A stretch of 64,000 nucleotides of DNA, from contig DFIU01000022.1 in NCBI GenBank assembly GCA_002371465.1, positions 1 through 64,000 on the forward strand. The letters run 5' to 3'. The stretch comes from Lachnospiraceae bacterium UBA3689. Its GTDB lineage: Bacteria; Bacillota; Clostridia; Lachnospirales; Lachnospiraceae. The notes under the pieces were generated by a model. That model searched no databases and was not told where the DNA came from. It was given only the letters and a program-made list of their open reading frames with translations. Positions 51,272 to 60,090 of the stretch are shown here, in pieces (positions within the stretch are counted from its first letter, which is position 1; each line of letters opens with the position of its first letter). The position numbers and the translations under genes are program-made.

Positions 51272-51600
51272 CTCGCGATTGCTTCCGGTATCAGGTCGCT
51301 CACGATATCCAGAAACGGAAAGTCATCCCCGAAAGATGTAACCCACCGTTCGGGATCTGGAATTGAGCTGTCAAGAAGGCTTGCCATCGCCCACGCGATA
51401 GAAGCAATCCCAGTGAAGCCCAGTTCTTCAAATAAGATATAGGCCTGATCCTCCGCTGCCGTGGTCTCCGATGCCTTCTTGATAATCGGTACAAGACTCT
51501 GTGCAGCATCCACACCAAACTGCGATTTATAACGAAACATCCACGCAAAAGACGTGGAAAAGCTCACGCTCTTATCCCCAAATTCCAGCGTTTTAACCAC
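51217..51600 (-). CDS. Tail assembly chaperone G
   Basis: 127 residues: LEFGDKSVSFSTSFAWMFRY, FEELGFTGIASIAWAMA, then a charged tail. Position between the major tail protein and the tape measure, size and the frameshift overlap define it as the first tail chaperone. Its start overlaps the stop of the tail-tube gene. Confidence 0.85.
   Translation of the reverse strand: MVKTLEFGDKSVSFSTSFAWMFRYKSQFGVDAAQSLVPIIKKASETTAAEDQAYILFEELGFTGIASIAWAMASLLDSSIPDPERWVTSFGDDFPFLDIVSDLIPEAIASCFTTKKSKAPEVTNPGQ
51253..51259 (-). other. Programmed -1 frameshift site of the tail chaperone pair
   Basis: Minus strand A AAA AAA heptamer in the G frame (ACA ACA AAA AAA TCA); slipping back one base enters the GT frame (AAA AAA ATC). 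It is 37 nt before the G stop. Confidence 0.8.
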
Positions 51601-52177
51601 CGATCTCGCCCTCCTTTGCTACAAACTCGTAAGGTGCTTCTCCATACCAATTCGCATAGGCCGCATCCCCCTCTTCTGCGCGTGCCTTGACGTAGCCGTT
51701 ATCAATCCGTGGGGATGCCGTGAAGCTAAGCTCCTGCGTATTCGGCTCGATCTTGTCCTCTTTCGTGGAAGATCCAACAGATGGACGTGTCGCTTTGCAC
51801 CTGTAAAATAGATGCCGTCTACGGGCTGCGTCTCCCTTAAACTCAAAAGCGGTTGCGAATTCTTTCGGCTGTGTGTCAGCGTTTTCAAACTTCGCGCCGT
51901 TCTTGTCCACAATCTCTCCCATTACCTCCGTCAAAAACTCATCCGGCAGGTCTGCAAAGGTGATCGATCCGGAGTAGCCATTATTAGCTACACCCTGATA
52001 GTAGACCCCATCATCGGCATAGAAGGGATCCGATGACCCCTCTGCATCAAGGGACATCTCTGTCGCTCCCGGCATGACGATTACCGGCCCATAGGTCGGC
52101 GTTCCCTCTTCCGACGTCTCAAGGATAGGCCACACATGCACGTTGGACAGTCCAAAGGTAATTTTGTTCTTTTTCAT
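51593..52177 (-). CDS. Phage major tail protein (phi13 type)
   Basis: About 194 residues from MKKNKITFGLSNVHVWPI; the ATG has GGAG 7 nt before it, unlike the longer frame at 52255. The pattern TPTYGPVIVMPGATEMSLDAE and GYSGSITFADLPDEFLTEV is that of siphovirus tail-tube proteins, which polymerise around the tape measure. Confidence 0.9.
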   Translation of the reverse strand: MKKNKITFGLSNVHVWPILETSEEGTPTYGPVIVMPGATEMSLDAEGSSDPFYADDGVYYQGVANNGYSGSITFADLPDEFLTEVMGEIVDKNGAKFENADTQPKEFATAFEFKGDAARRRHLFYRCKATRPSVGSSTKEDKIEPNTQELSFTASPRIDNGYVKARAEEGDAAYANWYGEAPYEFVAKEGEIGG

Positions 52178-52188
52178 TCCGTTCTCCT

Positions 52189-52500
52189 TTAGCAATAAAA
52201 AATTGTTACAAACACTTTTTCCGTGTCGATCCTGGACGTTTCTCCGCCCGCCCACGGCACTTCGTACTTATCAAAAAGCTCTACAAGCTTTTCCTCCGTC
52301 TCGGGCTCCTTGTATTTTGTATAGAGCTCAATCGCAAAGTGTGGTTCCCACTTGTACACCCGGTCATCCGCAAGGAAAGTTTCCTTCGTGTCCTCGTAGT
52401 AGGCTATATACCGCTCCGCCTCGATCGGACCGTTAAACTCATAGTAGGCATACGGGAGCCCCATTTCTTCAAGGATTTTCTGAATTGTCTCATAGCTCAC
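52189..52500 (-). CDS. Phage tail terminator/neck protein
   Basis: 103 residues of the small connector family seen between gp10-like and major tail genes (MGLPYAYYEFNGPIEAERYIAYY split across; EPHFAIELYTKYKEPETEE). Probably completes the tail tube at its head end. Overlaps the gp10-like gene by 4 nt. Confidence 0.75.
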   Translation of the reverse strand: MSYETIQKILEEMGLPYAYYEFNGPIEAERYIAYYEDTKETFLADDRVYKWEPHFAIELYTKYKEPETEEKLVELFDKYEVPWAGGETSRIDTEKVFVTIFYC

Positions 52501-52901
52501 AGCTTCATCCCCTCGACTTCCTCTAAAAACTTCTGCGATGCGCTGTCGTTAACTTTTGCGATGTGCGGGGAGGCTTTTGCACGCTTTCCTGTCTCCGCGA
52601 TGATGTGCCCGAACTCCAAAAGGTGCGTAAGCTGATAGTGCTTCGAGTTGTAAACTGTGTACGACACAACCCCCAGCGCGTTCCCTTCTTTCCGCTTTGT
52701 CCAGCTATTCGCATAGCTTCCCGGCGGGTATTTCCGGTTAAATCCGTCCGACCGTATCGGGGAGCTGGCCTTCAGTTCGCGCACAGCTTCCGTTGCCGCA
52801 TTTTCCGCCGCCTCGTTGCACTTCTCGATTACTTCGTCGTTCATCGCGTCAAGTTCTTCCTTGATTGCTTCAGACAGTTCATCCACCCGCACAATCTTCA
52901 T
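52497..52901 (-). CDS. HK97 gp10-like neck protein
   Basis: 134 residues: ELKASSPIRSDGFNRKYPPG, SYANSWTKRKEGNALGVV, YQLTHLLEFGHI. These are the standard marks of the HK97-gp10 family of head-tail joining proteins. Overlaps both neighbours by 4 nt. Confidence 0.9.
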   Translation of the reverse strand: MKIVRVDELSEAIKEELDAMNDEVIEKCNEAAENAATEAVRELKASSPIRSDGFNRKYPPGSYANSWTKRKEGNALGVVSYTVYNSKHYQLTHLLEFGHIIAETGKRAKASPHIAKVNDSASQKFLEEVEGMKL

Positions 52902-53224
52902 GATCCAGCATCCTCCCTGATGTATAGCTCAATTCCGCCATCGTCTGTCAGATATGTACGATACACAGAGTAACGCCCCGGCTTTACACCGGGGCAGTTC
53001 TCAACCTTGATCGTGGTTTCCCCGCTATAATCGTCAGAATCGGGCAGGCGGAGCATACATGCAGGCTTTAACCCCTGCTGTCCCGCCGCCGTCCACTCCT
53101 GTCGGCTGATACTGTTAACCGCCACGCAAAATGGGCCTTTCCCGACTTCAACCTCGCGCTCCTGCCCGATCGCGTCTCTGACATATTCGGTTGTGATAAA
53201 GGTTATGTCACCCAGACGTTCCAT
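52898..53224 (-). CDS. Phage head closure / head-tail adaptor protein
   Basis: 108 residues of beta-rich type: DITFITTEYVRDAIGQERE, GPFCVAVNSISRQEW, KPACMLRLPDSDDYSGE. Size and position fit the SPP1 gp16-like head closure family. Its start overlaps the end of the gp6-like gene by 17 nt. Confidence 0.8.
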   Translation of the reverse strand: MERLGDITFITTEYVRDAIGQEREVEVGKGPFCVAVNSISRQEWTAAGQQGLKPACMLRLPDSDDYSGETTIKVENCPGVKPGRYSVYRTYLTDDGGIELYIREDAGS

Positions 53225-53486
53225 TGTATTCTCCCGACAAGGCCAGCGAACCTTTCAAAAACTCATAGGATTCCGCGAACCTCTCCGCCTCCGCGTCATA
53301 CCCAAACTGTGCTTTCAGATATAGCTTTATAGCCTGCTGAATAACAGGATCGTCCTCAGGTGCCCGGGCAACGCCGCCGTTATGGAGGTCAATCAGGCAG
53401 GCCTGTATGGTCTGCCTGATTTCGTCGTCCCGGGATCGCGTCCCAATTCTAAGCCACCCGCGGGCGGCTTCTACAAGATCCGTCAT
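53208..53486 (-). CDS. Phage gp6-like head-tail connector
   Basis: 92 residues: TDLVEAARGWLRIGTRSRDD, QAIKLYLKAQFGYDAEAE, helical throughout. Matches the gp6-like family that sits under the portal. Overlaps the capsid gene by 4 nt. Confidence 0.88.
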   Translation of the reverse strand: MTDLVEAARGWLRIGTRSRDDEIRQTIQACLIDLHNGGVARAPEDDPVIQQAIKLYLKAQFGYDAEAERFAESYEFLKGSLALSGEYNGTSG

Positions 53487-54580
53487 CCAATCGTGATCTC
53501 GGAGAAGGACTTGTCATCAACCAGCGCACCCTCGCCGCGGGCATAGCCGGAGTAAATATACTTGTGCGTTTTGATGTCCTTGTCGGTCTCGATCAGCACG
53601 TCCTGGATCATGTTATACACAACCCGCTTTCCGTCGCCGATCAGAAGTTTTCCGTCCGCGACGGCGTCTTCGATCTTGACCTCTGCGCCCATGAGCGTGC
53701 CCGGCACGCCTACAGTTGCGGACGGCTGGTAGATGAGCTGACCCGCGGTATTCTCCAGCGTGGCAAGGGCGGTATACAGGGTTGCCCTAGTGCAGTACAC
53801 GACAGGATCCGCAACCCTCTTCAGGGCTCCAAAAGCCTTCGCCACGTCCGCAAATTTCAGGTTGCCCGTGACTGCGATCTTGTTCGCCACGTTGATGTTC
53901 GCCTCGATCGCGTTCGCCACGACGTCTTCCGCCAGAGCCTCGCCGATGGAGTTGGAAATTTCCGTTACAAGGTACTTCTCCAGCGCGTCAAGGGACATCG
54001 CCGCTTCTGCATAGCTGATTTCCACGGACTTACTAAAATCGTTGCCGGACAGCGTAACCTTGACAAAGTCATTCTGCTCATCGTCGTTTGCCGTTCCCTC
54101 TGCTACCTTCTTTGCCTTGCCCTGCACAATCTCGGTATGCTTCGCAACCTCGAGAATCGTTCCGGTTCTGTAGATCGTCACGTCGTCCATGATCACGTGG
54201 TTCTTGGAGACAAGATCCCAGATTTCATCCGCCATGGTGACGGGCAGGACGTTCGGCGTGTTCTGCGTCGTATGTACAAAGGCCTCGTTCTCGAGCTTCG
54301 TCATCTGGTCGTCGCGCCCGCTGATGTGCTTCAGGAAAGCATTGCGGTATTCAGTGCTTGTTGCGTCAAGATTTCCCATGTTGATTTCCTCTCCCATTTT
54401 GTGGTCTCCCCAGAGCATTTCTGGGACTGTGTGATTGTCCTTCAGCGCCGCCTCTTCTGCTTTTCGACTTTCAATTTCTGCCTTGATCTCTTCAGCCTTC
54501 TCAAACTTTCCTGCTTTCGCGTAGGCTTTTCCCTGCTTCATCAGTTCCGGGATGCTGTATGTGTGGTTTCCTACTTTCAA
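53483..54580 (-). CDS. HK97-type major capsid protein
   Basis: 365 residues. An N-terminal charged coiled-coil delta domain (about 10-65: KAYAKAGKFEKAEEIKAEIE) is followed by the capsid fold (TQNTPNVLPVTMADEIWDLV; TLSGNDFSKSVEISYAEAAM; PVVYCTRATLYTAL; GTLMGAEVKIEDAVADGK). The delta domain acts as a built-in scaffold and is normally removed by the prophage protease encoded upstream. Confidence 0.93.
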   Translation of the reverse strand: MKVGNHTYSIPELMKQGKAYAKAGKFEKAEEIKAEIESRKAEEAALKDNHTVPEMLWGDHKMGEEINMGNLDATSTEYRNAFLKHISGRDDQMTKLENEAFVHTTQNTPNVLPVTMADEIWDLVSKNHVIMDDVTIYRTGTILEVAKHTEIVQGKAKKVAEGTANDDEQNDFVKVTLSGNDFSKSVEISYAEAAMSLDALEKYLVTEISNSIGEALAEDVVANAIEANINVANKIAVTGNLKFADVAKAFGALKRVADPVVYCTRATLYTALATLENTAGQLIYQPSATVGVPGTLMGAEVKIEDAVADGKLLIGDGKRVVYNMIQDVLIETDKDIKTHKYIYSGYARGEGALVDDKSFSEITIG

Positions 54581-55212
54581 TTTTCTTCTCCTTCTGTAAA
54601 GTAGTTGATAAGTTCTCTCCGTTTCTTCTGCATTTTGTCAACCAGTGCCGCGGGCAACAAGTCGATAACCGCCGCCACGAGGTGCCCGGTGTTGCTGTTC
54701 TCCGCGATCCTGTCGATCAGCCCGTAGTCGACAGCGTCCTGCGCCGTCAGCCATGTCTCCGCCTCCATCAAGTCGAGTGCATCCTGCTCACTCATGCCGG
54801 TTTTCTCGACATATGCCGCCGCGATGGCCCGGTCGGCCTGTTTCAGTCGCTCGCTTGTCTTTTCCATGTCGCTATGATTCCCCGCGGCATAGGTCATCAC
54901 GTTATGCACCATCACCTGGGCCGTGGGAGCGATGTCTGAATCGCCAGCGCACGCGATCACGCTTGCCGCCGATGCCGCAAGTCCCGTTACATGGATATTC
55001 ACCGTACCCGTGTAATCCCTAAGCGCCGCATAGATCTCCGATCCTGCAAAGACGTCTCCACCACCAGAGTTGATGTAGACGTCAAGGTCTTCACCGTTCG
55101 CCGCCTCGATTTCCTCGTGTACAGCTTTCGGGCAGATGCTATCCACCTCAAAAAGTTCATAGATCCATTCCTCATCATTCGGCACAATCGCACCTTTTAC
55201 GTCAATTCTCAT
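54577..55212 (-). CDS. ClpP-like head maturation protease
   Basis: 211 residues of ClpP/S14 fold. Nucleophile Ser in VTGLAASAASVIACAG, His in AQVMVHNVMTYAAG, and the DVYINSGGGDVFAGSEIY oxyanion region. It trims the capsid delta domain during prohead maturation. Overlaps the capsid start by 4 nt and directly follows the portal gene. Confidence 0.93.
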   Translation of the reverse strand: MRIDVKGAIVPNDEEWIYELFEVDSICPKAVHEEIEAANGEDLDVYINSGGGDVFAGSEIYAALRDYTGTVNIHVTGLAASAASVIACAGDSDIAPTAQVMVHNVMTYAAGNHSDMEKTSERLKQADRAIAAAYVEKTGMSEQDALDLMEAETWLTAQDAVDYGLIDRIAENSNTGHLVAAVIDLLPAALVDKMQKKRRELINYFTEGEEN

Positions 55213-56370
55213 TTATTCACCTCCTTCCACTGTTGCCGTGTCCAATCTTCGAATAGGTTCGTCTCCACCCGGTACTGGAGCCATGTTAAAGGTCGCCCTC
55301 CACTCATTGGGTGTCATAGCCCCTCTATCCACCATTGCCTGTAAGGCCAGCTTCGTCGAGATAGATGCCGAATCCCACGCGCCAGCCTCAAACACGATCT
55401 TGTTCCCGAAAGTCCTCTCTCGTCTGGAGAAAAGCTTACGCGTGTACTCTCCGCTAAGCTGTACCTCTATGGGCTCCACCTCCGCATCAAAAAAGCTGTT
55501 ATACTCGACTTCCGTATAGCTGGAAGAAACGATCTTCTCGTTAGTATTGAAAAGTTCAAAGATTCGTCGTGTCGTCCGATCCATCTGCGATGCATTCGGG
55601 ACATAATCTGTTGGTTTGATCTGTTCGGCCTTCGCCTTTGCATCAACCGCTGCCACTCCTGTTCCGCTGGATGTCTCAAGAAAGTTCGCTGCAAAATCTT
55701 TTGCCTGCTGTGTCAAGTCTTCCGGCCTCATGCTGTTGGTAAAGGTCAGAAGCCACCGTATCAGAGAACCATTTCTAATCGCGTTTATCACGCCCTGATC
55801 CGTCGTGGTCACCACATTCAAAAGTGGTGTAAGTGCCTGCGTGATAGGGGTCCCAAAAACATCATTCTCGTTGAAATCCTGCCTCAGGTGGATGACGTCG
55901 CTATAAGCAAAGGTATAAGTCCTGTTGTTTGGCAATCGAAAACGCAAGCTCAGCTCCCCGTCCTGTCCGTATATCGCCTCCGCCGTCGATGGGGCAATCG
56001 GGTAAATCCCGACTGGAAAGCCCGCATCATCCCGAAGGATCAGGGCAAAGGCGTTAGAGTTAAGGCACAACTGCGCCGCCATTTTTTCTTGGAGTTCCTG
56101 CCCTGTCATAAGCGGGTTCGGCTCTTCCAGCAAAAACCGTATGGCCGCCGACGGGTTCACCTGTAAATCCCGTGTCCCGTCTTCCTTTAGCGTATTTCTA
56201 ATATGCTTCCCCACAAGCTTGCCAACCGCTTTGACCTTCGGGCGCATGCAGCTCCGTACGATGTCTGAATCGTAGACCTTGCCCCTCCACGACAAGTAGT
56301 TATTTCCGGTTTGTGTCATAAGCTCAACCCCGGCAACCTTCCTTTTTCGGAATCTGTCAAAAAATCTCAT
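55213..56370 (-). CDS. HK97-type phage portal protein
   Basis: 385 residues: SDIVRSCMRPKVKAVGKLVG, PLMTGQELQEKMAAQLCLNS, DVIHLRQDFNENDVFGTPI, TQALTPLLNVVTTTDQGV. Forms the dodecameric channel for DNA at one capsid vertex. It starts 9 nt after TerL. Confidence 0.94.
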   Translation of the reverse strand: MRFFDRFRKRKVAGVELMTQTGNNYLSWRGKVYDSDIVRSCMRPKVKAVGKLVGKHIRNTLKEDGTRDLQVNPSAAIRFLLEEPNPLMTGQELQEKMAAQLCLNSNAFALILRDDAGFPVGIYPIAPSTAEAIYGQDGELSLRFRLPNNRTYTFAYSDVIHLRQDFNENDVFGTPITQALTPLLNVVTTTDQGVINAIRNGSLIRWLLTFTNSMRPEDLTQQAKDFAANFLETSSGTGVAAVDAKAKAEQIKPTDYVPNASQMDRTTRRIFELFNTNEKIVSSSYTEVEYNSFFDAEVEPIEVQLSGEYTRKLFSRRERTFGNKIVFEAGAWDSASISTKLALQAMVDRGAMTPNEWRATFNMAPVPGGDEPIRRLDTATVEGGE

Positions 56371-56379
56371 ATCTTTTCC

Positions 56380-58029
56380 TCACACTATAGACAGGTATTC
56401 GTCCCGTTCATCCCTCAGCACCACATAGGCATCCAAAAGAGAGGCCAGCCCGTCAATTCTTTTATTTGAGTTCTGCCCTTTACTCGGCTGGATATTTCCG
56501 TTGATATCCGTCTTTACATACGTATTTGCAAAGCACCATTTATCAATCGGGTTGCTGCCATAGACGATGTTCTTTGCCTGAAAGTCAGCCTTCAAGTCTT
56601 TCATCGGTTGCGAGAGCGTGGCAACCCCTTGCCGGATCGGCACCATTGTAGACGCTCCAAATTCCTGGCGAAATCTCAGGAGCAAACTGTCGTCTATATG
56701 CCATGGATCATAAGCTATCCGATATGGCCAGATATCCTCCTTGTCCCGCATCTCAACAAACCAGTCAAAAAACACCTGCTTCGGCACCTTGTTTCCAGGG
56801 ACTACCTGCATAAGCCCCCGTGCGATCCATATCTCATAAGGCACATCGTCCGGATGATGCCGGTCTTTCGTCCGATCGAGCTTCGACTGTGGAATCCAGT
56901 ACATAGACTGCACATAGATCCGCTGGTCTCCTGGCCTCATACAGATAAGTTTCGCGGAGTTAAGGTCGACCGAATCCGCCGCGTCCATGCCTCCAATTCC
57001 GTATCGGAAGACTGCGTCCTCCGGAATCGCTTCGTCGTTTGTCAAGTCTTCCCACGACAACCATGCGGCATCGCTGTTCTCCGTAACGTTGAAATCCTTC
57101 ACCATAACTGTGGGCCGAAAAGTGTCATCGCTCTTTGCTTTCTCGACGCACCCGGCAAGGAAGTCTTCATCTTTGATCGTCCCCAGGCCTGGGTTAGCCT
57201 TAATCCACTTGCCCGGGTCAGCCCACTCTTCCCGGTTGTCCAGTTCGTAGATGATCGGCAAGAACCGCTCATCCTTAATTGTCCCCTCCAGCACATGCGC
57301 CGCATACTCGTACTGGCTATCATAGATTGAGTTTCGCACAAATCCATTTGTCGTGATACACCACAGCATAGGTTGTGACCTCGCGGACATTGATTGCTTC
57401 ATAAGGTCGTATATATCCCGATTCTTGATAGCTGCCAGTTCGTCGATGACGATACAGTGCCCATTCAGTCCGTCAAGACTATTGGTATTTGATGCGAGTG
57501 CCTTAATGAATCCCATGTTCACGTCACAATACAGATCGGATTGTCTCTTCCGAACGTGTCGAGCAATCGTCTTGGACTGCCGGACCATGTTGCAGCACTC
57601 GGTAAACCCCTTTAGTGCCTGATCACGCGCAGTCGCAATTTGATAGCATTCAGGGGCACCCTCGCCATCCGCAATTAACATATAAAGCTGTAAGCACGAC
57701 AGGAGTGTTGTTTTCCCATTCTTTCGTCCGATGATATTAAGCACTTCCTGGTACCGCCTGATATTTTCATCATCGATAAAACCATAGGCGGCCTCGATCA
57801 TAGCTTTTTGATAGAGTTGAAGTTTGATTGGCTTTCCAATTTTTCCTTGGCTTTGCTTACAGAAGGCCTCAATAAATTTAATCGGTCTTAATGCTCTGTC
57901 TTCATCAAAATGCCATCTGGATGGATGGTACAATTCGTAAAGTAATTTTTCATATTCTCTTTTGATCTTTTCGCCTGCAGCAATCTTTCCGTCCAATACC
58001 TCCACACCATACCGCTCCAGGTCTGTCAT
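56380..58029 (-). CDS. Terminase large subunit
   Basis: 549 residues. ATPase: Walker A IIGRKNGKTTLLSCL, Walker B CIVIDELAAIKN. C-terminal RNase-H-like nuclease with GIGGMDAADSVDLNSAK (first Asp) and IAYDPWHIDDSLL. The YmfN/phage-terminase-like family with HK97-type packaging. Overlaps TerS by 4 nt. Confidence 0.95.
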   Translation of the reverse strand: MTDLERYGVEVLDGKIAAGEKIKREYEKLLYELYHPSRWHFDEDRALRPIKFIEAFCKQSQGKIGKPIKLQLYQKAMIEAAYGFIDDENIRRYQEVLNIIGRKNGKTTLLSCLQLYMLIADGEGAPECYQIATARDQALKGFTECCNMVRQSKTIARHVRKRQSDLYCDVNMGFIKALASNTNSLDGLNGHCIVIDELAAIKNRDIYDLMKQSMSARSQPMLWCITTNGFVRNSIYDSQYEYAAHVLEGTIKDERFLPIIYELDNREEWADPGKWIKANPGLGTIKDEDFLAGCVEKAKSDDTFRPTVMVKDFNVTENSDAAWLSWEDLTNDEAIPEDAVFRYGIGGMDAADSVDLNSAKLICMRPGDQRIYVQSMYWIPQSKLDRTKDRHHPDDVPYEIWIARGLMQVVPGNKVPKQVFFDWFVEMRDKEDIWPYRIAYDPWHIDDSLLLRFRQEFGASTMVPIRQGVATLSQPMKDLKADFQAKNIVYGSNPIDKWCFANTYVKTDINGNIQPSKGQNSNKRIDGLASLLDAYVVLRDERDEYLSIV

Positions 58030-58382
58030 TTCCCTAAAAATTCCATCAATTCATCGGTGTCTGCACCGGCACCCTGTGCAAGCGTTTCAAGATGTCGTAC
58101 TGTTTGATTGTAAAGTTTCTGGACATCGATATAGGTCTTTGCCGCCGGATTTTGCTTTGTACCACCTTGATTTGCACCATTTTGGTAATCGTCTTGCCAA
58201 CCTTCCAAAGCCAACTTTTCCTTCAATCCATCTAACTCAATACGCATAAAGGCGATATCACTGACTGTTCGTCGAATCAGTGCCTCTCCTAGATCAGTAT
58301 CCCGTTTCTTGATAGGATTGATATCCAGAAGTTTCAACATAAGATTTCTTTCTTCCCGTATTGCCTTTTCTTTTTCCTCCAT
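58026..58382 (-). CDS. Phage terminase small subunit, P27 family
   Basis: 118 residues, helical: LKLLDINPIKKRDTDLGEAL, DIAFMRIELDGLKEKLALEG, YIDVQKLYNQTVRHLETLAQ. Recognises the packaging site. P27-type small subunits pair with HNH proteins, as seen 68 nt upstream. Confidence 0.88.
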   Translation of the reverse strand: MEEKEKAIREERNLMLKLLDINPIKKRDTDLGEALIRRTVSDIAFMRIELDGLKEKLALEGWQDDYQNGANQGGTKQNPAAKTYIDVQKLYNQTVRHLETLAQGAGADTDELMEFLGK

Positions 58383-58432
58383 ATCTTCTGAACACCCCCA
58401 TAAAAAACGCTACTCAGTTAAAAAAATCTTCG

Positions 58433-58442
58433 GCACCGGTGC
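58433..58442. other. 10-bp palindrome next to the terminase genes (possible cos region)
   Basis: GCACCGGTGC in the short HNH-TerS spacer, where cos sites of HNH-containing phages usually lie. No overhang can be defined from sequence alone. Confidence 0.3.
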
Positions 58443-58449
58443 AGAAAAA

Positions 58450-58782
58450 TTAAAAATCATTTTGAAATTCAGGGGGGGCTATCGGATTCCCCCGCGTATC
58501 AAAAATAACTTTTCTTTGCGGTTGATATCTTCCACCATATTCATGTAGCTTATCGTGACATGATTTGCAAACATACTGCAGGTTAGCCCAAGACAACGTA
58601 ACCGCCGTGTCATTGATATTGCTCGGTCTTATAGCCTGCTTGTGATGCACAATATATCCAGGCTGATCCTGACAAACCTCACACATCCCACCATCGACTG
58701 ACTGTCTGTACCTGATGTACCCATCTCTGCACTTATGCCATACACCCGATGCATAGAACTTTTTTGCGTACTCTTTAGCCAT
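58450..58782 (-). CDS. Phage HNH endonuclease
   Basis: 110 residues. Zn knuckles CEVCQDQPGYIVHHKQAIRP and CKSCHDKLHEYG frame the HNH core. HNH proteins beside terminase genes are needed for cos cleavage in several phages. Start after a weak AAGG site. Confidence 0.92.
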   Translation of the reverse strand: MAKEYAKKFYASGVWHKCRDGYIRYRQSVDGGMCEVCQDQPGYIVHHKQAIRPSNINDTAVTLSWANLQYVCKSCHDKLHEYGGRYQPQRKVIFDTRGNPIAPPEFQNDF

Positions 58783-58800
58783 ACTTAATTCCTTACATAC

Positions 58801-58826
58801 AAAAGGGACACCCTTCCGGATGTCCC
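58801..58826 (-). terminator. Terminator after hicAB
   Basis: GGGACA/TGTCCC stem with a CC..GG extension, then TTTT on the minus strand. Confidence 0.7.
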
Positions 58827-58877
58827 TTCATAGATCAATGCATCAGCTAAGCAAAAATGTTTTGCTTAATCAGCTGC

Positions 58878-59303
58878 TTACCGAATCGCCAATTTTTCCT
58901 CTAGTGCTTCTTGTAATACTCTTGAAAAATTAATCCCCTTATCTTCTGCTTCTTCACACAACCATTGCGGAAGAGTGCAGTTTTTCTTTACCGACTGATT
59001 CCTGACCTTTGCCTTGTACCTGGCATAGTCCAAATCTATATACGTCAGTGTCCCAGTTGAATATTTGAAATCCTCTTCATCCGCCTTGCTCCTGGCAATG
59101 CTTCGCGCCTGATCCTCAGTGGAAACAGGCGGAAGATTCCGGTTTGCATCTTCATAGTCCAGGCACATCAATCCGATATAGTCCCTTGCCATTTCAATCG
59201 CATTAACAAACGAATTGCCTTCTGTCATGCCGTCAAAATCAGGAATATACGCCAAGTACTGATTTCCATCCTGTTTAATAAACGCCGGATATACTAATTT
59301 CAT
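58878..59303 (-). CDS. hicB: HicB-family antitoxin
   Basis: 141 residues. N-terminal HicB fold (YPAFIKQDGNQYLAYIPDFD; ANAIEMARDYIGL-like helix NSFVNAIEMARDYIGLM) and a C-terminal DNA-binding part that looks ribbon-helix-helix (SVKKNCTLPQWLCEEAEDKG, INFSRVLQEALEEKL). It neutralises HicA and represses the pair. 49 nt after hicA. Confidence 0.9.
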   Translation of the reverse strand: MKLVYPAFIKQDGNQYLAYIPDFDGMTEGNSFVNAIEMARDYIGLMCLDYEDANRNLPPVSTEDQARSIARSKADEEDFKYSTGTLTYIDLDYARYKAKVRNQSVKKNCTLPQWLCEEAEDKGINFSRVLQEALEEKLAIR

Positions 59304-59352
59304 GTTCTCTACTCCTTTCTATATATCAAAGAGAAATCAAGGCACGGGGACT

Positions 59353-59523
59353 TTACAGCCCCCATTTTTTTATTATGTGCCTTGCAAGTCGTTCATTCAC
59401 CTCTCTGTGTCTTGGAACCTCTTCCGTGTCAGACCCTCTGACATACTTATCATGATCATGCCCGTGTTCCTTGAAGATGAATCCGGCTTTTTCCAGCCGT
59501 TTAATCAACTCTCTTCTCTTCAT
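59353..59523 (-). CDS. hicA: HicA-family toxin (mRNA interferase)
   Basis: 56 residues: MKRRELIKRLEKAGFIFKEH, then GHDHDKYVRG and VPRHREVNERLARHIIKKWG. The conserved catalytic His lies in GHDHDKY; the dsRBD-like fold and length are standard. Cleaves mRNA when free of HicB. ATG with GGAGGG upstream, right after the hicAB promoter. Confidence 0.9.
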   Translation of the reverse strand: MKRRELIKRLEKAGFIFKEHGHDHDKYVRGSDTEEVPRHREVNERLARHIIKKWGL

Positions 59524-59543
59524 CTGTGCCCTCCTATACTGAT

Positions 59544-59572
59544 ATAATACGCCTTTAATGCGTATATGTCAA
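59544..59572 (-). promoter_or_regulatory. hicAB promoter with operator dyad
   Basis: -35 TTGACA (59572-59567), 17-nt spacer, -10 TATTAT (59549-59544). The spacer contains ATACGC-N7-GCGTAT (59547-59565), placed for binding by HicB. Confidence 0.8.
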
Positions 59573-59662
59573 CATATTTTAAGTTGAGGCTTGAGAACAT
59601 GAAGATCCGTTAAACGTCATCTTTATTCATTTACTTTTTGCACAATACCATAATAGCACTCT

Positions 59663-60088
59663 CTAGAGTGCCAAGTGTGCCAACTTTTCTTCAAGATCAT
59701 TTATCCCGCGCTGATAAATCCTAAATACAGTCCTACGCGAGCAGTAAAGTTTTTCAGCAACATCCTGCATCTTTTCTCTGTGCACCCAGTGCAGCATCAA
59801 CACAGTCTTCTCATCCTCGTCCGGAAGCGTCTCGATCGTATCGCTGATCTGCCGGGTTGCCTTTATCTTCTCCTGCTTCAGCTGCGCGATCTCCCGATCG
59901 ATTTCGTCAATCTCCCCGGCCAGTCTGATCATGGGATCATCCGGGGAAGTCTGCACCTTCTCCAGATCATACCGAATCCCGGATGGCAGCATACAGGTTA
60001 TCAGCTCGTTCCGGCGTGCTTCCAGCCTCATGATTTTCTTTCCGATCCTCCGCGGTCGTGTTAAGAACTCATATACTTCCTGGTTCAA
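59663..60088 (-). CDS. Phage sigma-70-region-4-like regulator
   Basis: 141 residues. A long N-terminal coiled coil (about 15-90) and a C-terminal region-4-type HTH (LHWVHREKMQDVAEKLYCS, then RRTVFRIYQRGINDLEEKL). ArpU/RinA/DUF1492-like proteins with this plan switch on late transcription of the terminase-onward genes. It stands just before the packaging genes, with hicAB inserted between. Confidence 0.82.
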   Translation of the reverse strand: MNQEVYEFLTRPRRIGKKIMRLEARRNELITCMLPSGIRYDLEKVQTSPDDPMIRLAGEIDEIDREIAQLKQEKIKATRQISDTIETLPDEDEKTVLMLHWVHREKMQDVAEKLYCSRRTVFRIYQRGINDLEEKLAHLAL

Positions 60089-60090
60089 TG

